From assembly GCA_014898415.1 (NCBI GenBank), contig RCTD01000023.1, forward strand, positions 868,001 through 932,000: a stretch of 64,000 bases of DNA. Direction: 5' to 3'. Position 1 is the stretch's first letter. The number at the start of each line of letters is the position of its first letter. The notes below the pieces were generated by a model that saw only the letters and a list, made by a program, of their open reading frames with translations, made no database searches and had not been told where the DNA came from. Below are positions 59,860-64,000 of the stretch, piece after piece. The translations under genes were made by a program, and so were the position numbers. Origin of the DNA: Stromatinia cepivora (lineage: Eukaryota > Ascomycota > Leotiomycetes > Helotiales > Sclerotiniaceae).

Positions 59860-61113
59860 ACACACCATTTCTTTTATCCTCGGCGTTAGGTATTTTTAAC
59901 TAGATCACGACTGACGGCCTCTGCATAGGGAGGTAGCAATCTTTACTAAGCGATTTTGACCTGTACCAACAAACCAACAAAAAGAATATAAACATTCTAA
60001 AACCATACAAAATTTTCTTATGATATGCAAATGTGATGACCCGAAGTGATCGTAATGTAATGTATCAGTGACATGAGCCTTCTCTCCGGGATGTTGGGTA
60101 TCTACCGGTGACTAACGTACGGATACCCTGCATAGAGAATCAACTTGATGAGGTAGATACCAGAGACTTAGTGGATTCATAGTACAGCCCTTGGACGCTC
60201 GATGATGCATTCGCATTTTCGGAGTAGTTTCATGGATGTGACGATCCAATGGGTCCGTTTTCGAAGTTATTCGCCAAATTTTTAGATAGCCGCAGGATTT
60301 ACAACTTTCATGGATAAAGAAAGTATTATGTTACCTGTCCCTGTACCACCAAGTTTCAGCTCTTCTCCAACCTGAAAAGCTTGTTCTTTGTTTCGCAGTC
60401 AGTTGCAAATAATCACGTGGTTAAAATCATGTGATTCGCCCCAACATACATCCTATCCTAATTTCTACCAGCTCGACTTTTTTGAAGCTACAACCGTGCG
60501 GATATGGTTGATTCTCGTATATCTCAAAGAACTTGTAGATTTGCCGAATACACACTGTTCCCAGTAGAGGTAAATTGAGGAATCTAGCTCATCGGTTTAA
60601 TAATCACCCCATTTCATCTGGATCTGTATTTTCCCCCCTCCCAAAATTGCTGTGTAATGTGAATATCGTGATATTCATTCGGTCCATATTTTCGACACGC
60701 TAAAAATGCTATGATGTAATTATCTGCCTCGATTCGATGGGAGTGAGCAAATCAAATCCCTGGCTGTAGGAGGTAGAGCAATGAAACCAGCCACAAACTT
60801 CATCATCATCGAACAGGAATAGCCATATTCAGAACGTTAGGTAGTAGTAGTAAATACATAATCGATTTGATACCCTACAGGGAGTTCTCCTGAATTTCGT
60901 TGATCTTTCCCTTGTTTACTTGTTGTTTTCGCGTTTGTTGTTTGCCTTTTGTTGTCGGAGACGCGCGCCTCTTCCTGCACCTTCGAACGTTAGGTATAAA
61001 CTGAAGAACAAGAGCTAAACAGGTATAGAACAATGTAATTTAAGTGTTTGTATGACTATATATACATCTTTATATTCAAAATCAACAAACACAAACACTC
61101 ATCAACTTTCAAT
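59860..61113. other. Intergenic between family genes 5 and 6
   Basis: 1.25 kb. GTATAAA at about 60994-61000 and TATATATA at about 61054-61061 are candidate TATA boxes of gene 6. No other gene recognised. Confidence 0.5.
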
Positions 61114-62283
61114 ATGTCTTCAAGAACATCCAAAGGAATCGAGGTGCAGGTAGTTTATGGAGAGTGTAACCACGTTTTGAGGAAAACTCAGGAAATCCCC
61201 CTCCAAGTGCCCACAGATGAGACATCCAAGGTTCAGAAACGCAATTCTACTTCCTCCTCCCGATCATCTCGTCGCAACAGCTGGAAATCTTTCCTCTGCA
61301 GCGGCGCGGAACAAGTCGAGAGTGAATCTGACAATGAAGCAGATCTTGATTTCCAGTGCGCAGGACTTCAGTTGGTTGACAACATCGCAGGATTGTGCCC
61401 AGATTGCACAACCCGACAAAGCCGTTTGATTTCCCAGCAACAAGCACGAGACGCAGAGATCATCCGCGCTCAAGTCGCCCAAGAACAAGACGAGGAGCGT
61501 GCACGACAACGTCGAGCGTACCGACACCCGGAGGACAGACGCACTAAGTTCAGGTGTGGCAAGTGCATCAAGGAGAACCGCAATTCCGCTAACAGATCAG
61601 GAAATGAAGGATTCTGCTGTGAGTTTGGACGATCATTCTGGAGTGCAGAGTGTGAAGCTGAACGCCTTTCAACCCCCACCGCGGAATTGAAGCGCATGAC
61701 AATGGGCACAGCAGAAGCACGACATGCCGCCAGGCAAGCAGCGGCATCCTACGGATGGAAATCTCATGTCGACGAGTTCAATAGAATTGAACCAGAAGTC
61801 ATTTCACAGTTCTTAGGGATCACAGGAAGTGAGCCTGCGTCCTTGCCCGGCCCAGCAGTTCCAAGATACGAGGATGCCCACATTGACATTGAGCGATGGA
61901 ATGCCCAAATACAAACCAACCACGGCACCGCACCGGCACCAAACAACCCACTTCCCCTGCTTCCATTGACGAGAAAGCCTCGGGCTGAACAACTGAGGCC
62001 ACAACCGTCCACTGGACGACACGAATTTGGCAAGGAAGTTCCTCCGCTCAGAACGAGAGATTCGGATGTCTCAGCAATGTCAAGCCCAATAAACTTGGAT
62101 GGTGTGTCGCCAGTGTCATCCATCAGCACTCTTCGGTCATCCAACTCACAGAGACCAAAGACCAGAGAGGGAGAACACAATTTGAGAAGACAGATGTCTG
62201 ACCTTGAACGCGAACTTGACATTGCATTGGAGAGCTGGCAACAGCCACAACCACAGCACAGAGGCAATAGAAGCAGAAGATGA
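61114..62283 (+). CDS. CxH..CxxC family protein 6, enlarged (389 aa)
   Basis: A single-exon gene. The start at 61114 (M-S-S-R-T) is preferred over 61048, whose extra 22 residues read as untranslated leader. Signature: E-C18-N-H20 and L-C95-P-D-C98-T; the spacing is 74 residues because of a Ser/Arg-rich insert (about 45-60) and acidic text that carries extra Cys62 and Cys82. A second Cys group, C148-x2-C151 with C168-C169 (F-R-C-G-K-C ... F-C-C-E-F), could form another metal site. A central helical region (about 210-250) and a Pro-rich segment (about 285-310) lead to a terminal coiled-coil-like stretch (L-R-R-Q-M-S-D-L-E-R-E-L). It is the most divergent member. Function unknown. Confidence 0.75.
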   Translation: MSSRTSKGIEVQVVYGECNHVLRKTQEIPLQVPTDETSKVQKRNSTSSSRSSRRNSWKSFLCSGAEQVESESDNEADLDFQCAGLQLVDNIAGLCPDCTTRQSRLISQQQARDAEIIRAQVAQEQDEERARQRRAYRHPEDRRTKFRCGKCIKENRNSANRSGNEGFCCEFGRSFWSAECEAERLSTPTAELKRMTMGTAEARHAARQAAASYGWKSHVDEFNRIEPEVISQFLGITGSEPASLPGPAVPRYEDAHIDIERWNAQIQTNHGTAPAPNNPLPLLPLTRKPRAEQLRPQPSTGRHEFGKEVPPLRTRDSDVSAMSSPINLDGVSPVSSISTLRSSNSQRPKTREGEHNLRRQMSDLERELDIALESWQQPQPQHRGNRSRR

Positions 62284-63044
62284 TCTTCTTGTTAGTTCTC
62301 TTTAGTAGGTTCATTTGTTGAGTTTCATTTGTTCCATACTTTGCAGGCGTTGACGGAGGAGAGGATATAACCCGGTAAAAGCCTACCAAAAAAAAATGAA
62401 TAATATATGTAAGATATAAAACGAGAGATAGTTTTGTGAAATAGCGATGTATAAAATGTAAAGCAGAGAAAAAGAAGGTGAGACAACGTAGAGGGTGTAT
62501 CATTTTGTGTAAATGGGAATTGTAAAATTAGGAGTGTAGACCTCGAGACACAACCTCGAGGCACAGCACTGAATGTGCATTCCCAAGATTTGAGTTGCAT
62601 GGTTTTTTTCTTTACCTCACTACCCAAGTTATAGTCAGGTCAAGCAGTTTGTTTTGCGCTCTCATTAGGTCATGATGTATGTAGAGTAGATCCAGATTCC
62701 ATTGATTATGCAAATGAAACTTGACGGAACTTATTCGAGGGACTGAACATGGTATTCTCTCTGCACATCAAAAACTCGCTGACAAATGTACAACCGGACC
62801 AAGAAAGTAGGAAACGCCTCGCACCTCAAATTAATTCCACCAAATTGGGTTACTCTTCCGGATGAACTTTGCTTCCTTCAAAACCTATTCTGAATTTTAA
62901 TACCAATGTAAGGTCAGTCCCGTTGACCTTCAAGATAAACTGCCGCCTCCACTATCGCAATCATTTCCCCGCCTCCTTCTCCACCCCGCCTCCTGCTTCA
63001 TCTGCGTTGCTTGTTTGTGACACATTGCGGTATTATGGCATACT
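62284..63044. other. Intergenic between convergent genes, no gene seen
   Basis: 760 bp between the stop of family gene 6 and the stop of the Mpo1-like gene. It contains A-rich tracts (near 62388) and nothing recognisable. Confidence 0.5.
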
Positions 63045-63775
63045 TCAATTGTCTTTATCCTTCTTAATGGCACCGTTGGACTGTTCGGCTTTGAATTTCG
63101 TAATCTCTTTTTCCACAGCAACGTCAATCCGTTTCTGCAATTCCGGCCTGTACCCAAAGACAAATAGCAACTCCATGAATACAAAAAATGGGGCCAGGAC
63201 TAGTGCTTGTACAAGGTTGTCGAGTAATGCTGGAGCACGCTTCTCAAAAGCGCCATGTCCGATAAATTGCATAATCCATGAGACAAAGAACACGGCACCA
63301 GCGATTTGGTTTGCTAAAGTAGTATTTGCGGATGTAGCAAGGAGATGATTCGAGAATGCGGTCCATCCGATGATAAATGGGAGAAGGATACTGCCTGCGA
63401 CGGGTTCGAGGAGGATATAAAAACCGCTATAGAGGATTGATCCAATCGTGCTGAAGTTTAAAGGTAAATTCGGAATAGTAAGCCATGATGGTAGAGGTAT
63501 TAATGTAGGACTGTTGGAGCACTATTGGTACATTGTCAGCATGCCTGTCGTCACCAGTATAAAATCGCGGAGAGTTCGGAGCCATACGAGGAAAAGACTG
63601 GTAGCCAAAATTAAGGGCACACATGTCATATGAATGAGGATATTTGTAGGATTATGATGGTAGGCCCCGTACTAGATTCAACATTAGCACTTGTCCTGTA
63701 GAATCCTAATACCAGTTAGACAGTTAGACCAGTTAGACATACAAAGGTGAGCTGTTTCTCAAGGTTCAGAGACAT
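63045..63775 (-). CDS. MPO1: Mpo1-like protein, DUF962 (197 aa, 3 exons)
   Basis: Exons 63743-63775, 63588-63671 and 63045-63521 join in phase. The 66-nt second intron has a GCTGACAAT branch site and removes a stop codon. The protein shows the DUF962 pattern: Y-G-A-Y-H-H-N-P-T-N near residues 12-21 with nearby I-H-M, then several hydrophobic helices, and Q-F-I-G-H-G-A-F-E-K-R-A-P-A-L in the second half; the conserved His residues are the proposed Fe(II) ligands. In yeast Mpo1 is an ER dioxygenase that shortens 2-hydroxy fatty acids by one carbon during phytosphingosine breakdown. The same role is likely here. The length fits yeast Mpo1 (174 aa), and the C-terminal tail is Lys-rich. Confidence 0.85.
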
Positions 63776-64000
63776 TCTTGGAAAATAATGATCTGACGCC
63801 ACTAACTACTCCAAACGTTTGTCCGCGTGTTGCGATCTTTATGAATAAAGAGGTAGATATAATTTAGAGCTCAAGTCGATGATTCAAGGTTGAGGCTCAA
63901 TCATCCCCTCATTCACTCATTGAGAATGAAGTTCTTGGGGGTATGAGGACAAGATGAAGGGAGGGAGAAAAGAGGATAGATAGGATAGTGAAGGTGAAGA
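63776..64000. other. Upstream of the Mpo1-like gene
   Basis: 225 bp that would contain its promoter, ending at the window edge. GGGAGGGAGAAAAGAGG-type purine-rich text lies at the end. Confidence 0.4.

Noticed and set aside
61764..62267. 167-codon minus-strand frame
   Set aside because: Antisense to family gene 6; rich in Ser, Cys and Gly from the complement of that coding strand.
50053..62283. Calling the six-gene family RING-type ubiquitin ligases
   Set aside because: Only the C-x-H and C-x2-C pairs are present; the first C-x2-C and the intermediate ligands of a RING are missing in all six.

Overview
The window is genomic DNA of a filamentous ascomycete (Pezizomycotina). A helotialean relative of Botrytis or Sclerotinia is my best guess, but that placement is inference. 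The evidence is compact introns (mostly 45-160 nt) with GT..AG ends and CTRAY-type branch sites, typical fungal gene families (GH71 glucanase, serine-rich cupredoxin-like surface protein, ELMO, TPC1, ALG6, Mpo1), and LTR retrotransposons shredded by C-to-T/G-to-A changes of the kind left by repeat-induced point mutation (RIP).

Region 1 (1-20.3 kb) is an AT-rich, gene-poor repeat compartment. It holds a small LTR element (878-2553), one MAPEG-like gene (3299-3727), a degenerate tandem-repeat array (about 4.7-6.5 kb), a Ty1/copia-type element on the minus strand (6520-18830) with a second copia-type element nested inside it on the plus strand (8890-15717), and a 956-bp hAT-like non-autonomous DNA element (19341-20296). 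Four of these five insertions have clean target-site duplications; the outer copia's lies in simple AT sequence.

Region 2 (20.3-48 kb) is ordinary euchromatin: an ELMO-domain protein, an unknown acidic conserved protein, the mitochondrial thiamine pyrophosphate carrier divergent from a gamma-butyrobetaine dioxygenase-like gene (344 bp between starts), a 14-exon secreted alpha-1,3-glucanase (GH71, 1174 aa) divergent from an unknown secreted protein, a serine-rich cupredoxin-like surface protein, and the ER glucosyltransferase ALG6. For each multi-exon gene I derived splice sites by hand so that all reading phases close.

Region 3 (50.0-62.3 kb) is the most unusual part. Six intronless genes in 12 kb encode 196-389-residue proteins that share one N-terminal signature: a short beta-like start, C-x-H at residues 10-20, a basic linker, then C-x2-C at residues 50-98, followed by charged, low-complexity tails with helical stretches. 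The first four point left and the last two point right. The first contains the module twice, and the last carries an extra Cys cluster. I recognise no described family; the layout is that of a recently expanded local family with a putative single CHCC zinc site. Two small DNA elements (51106-51503 and 55734-56198) have inserted between its members. The window ends with an Mpo1/DUF962 gene (63045-63775).
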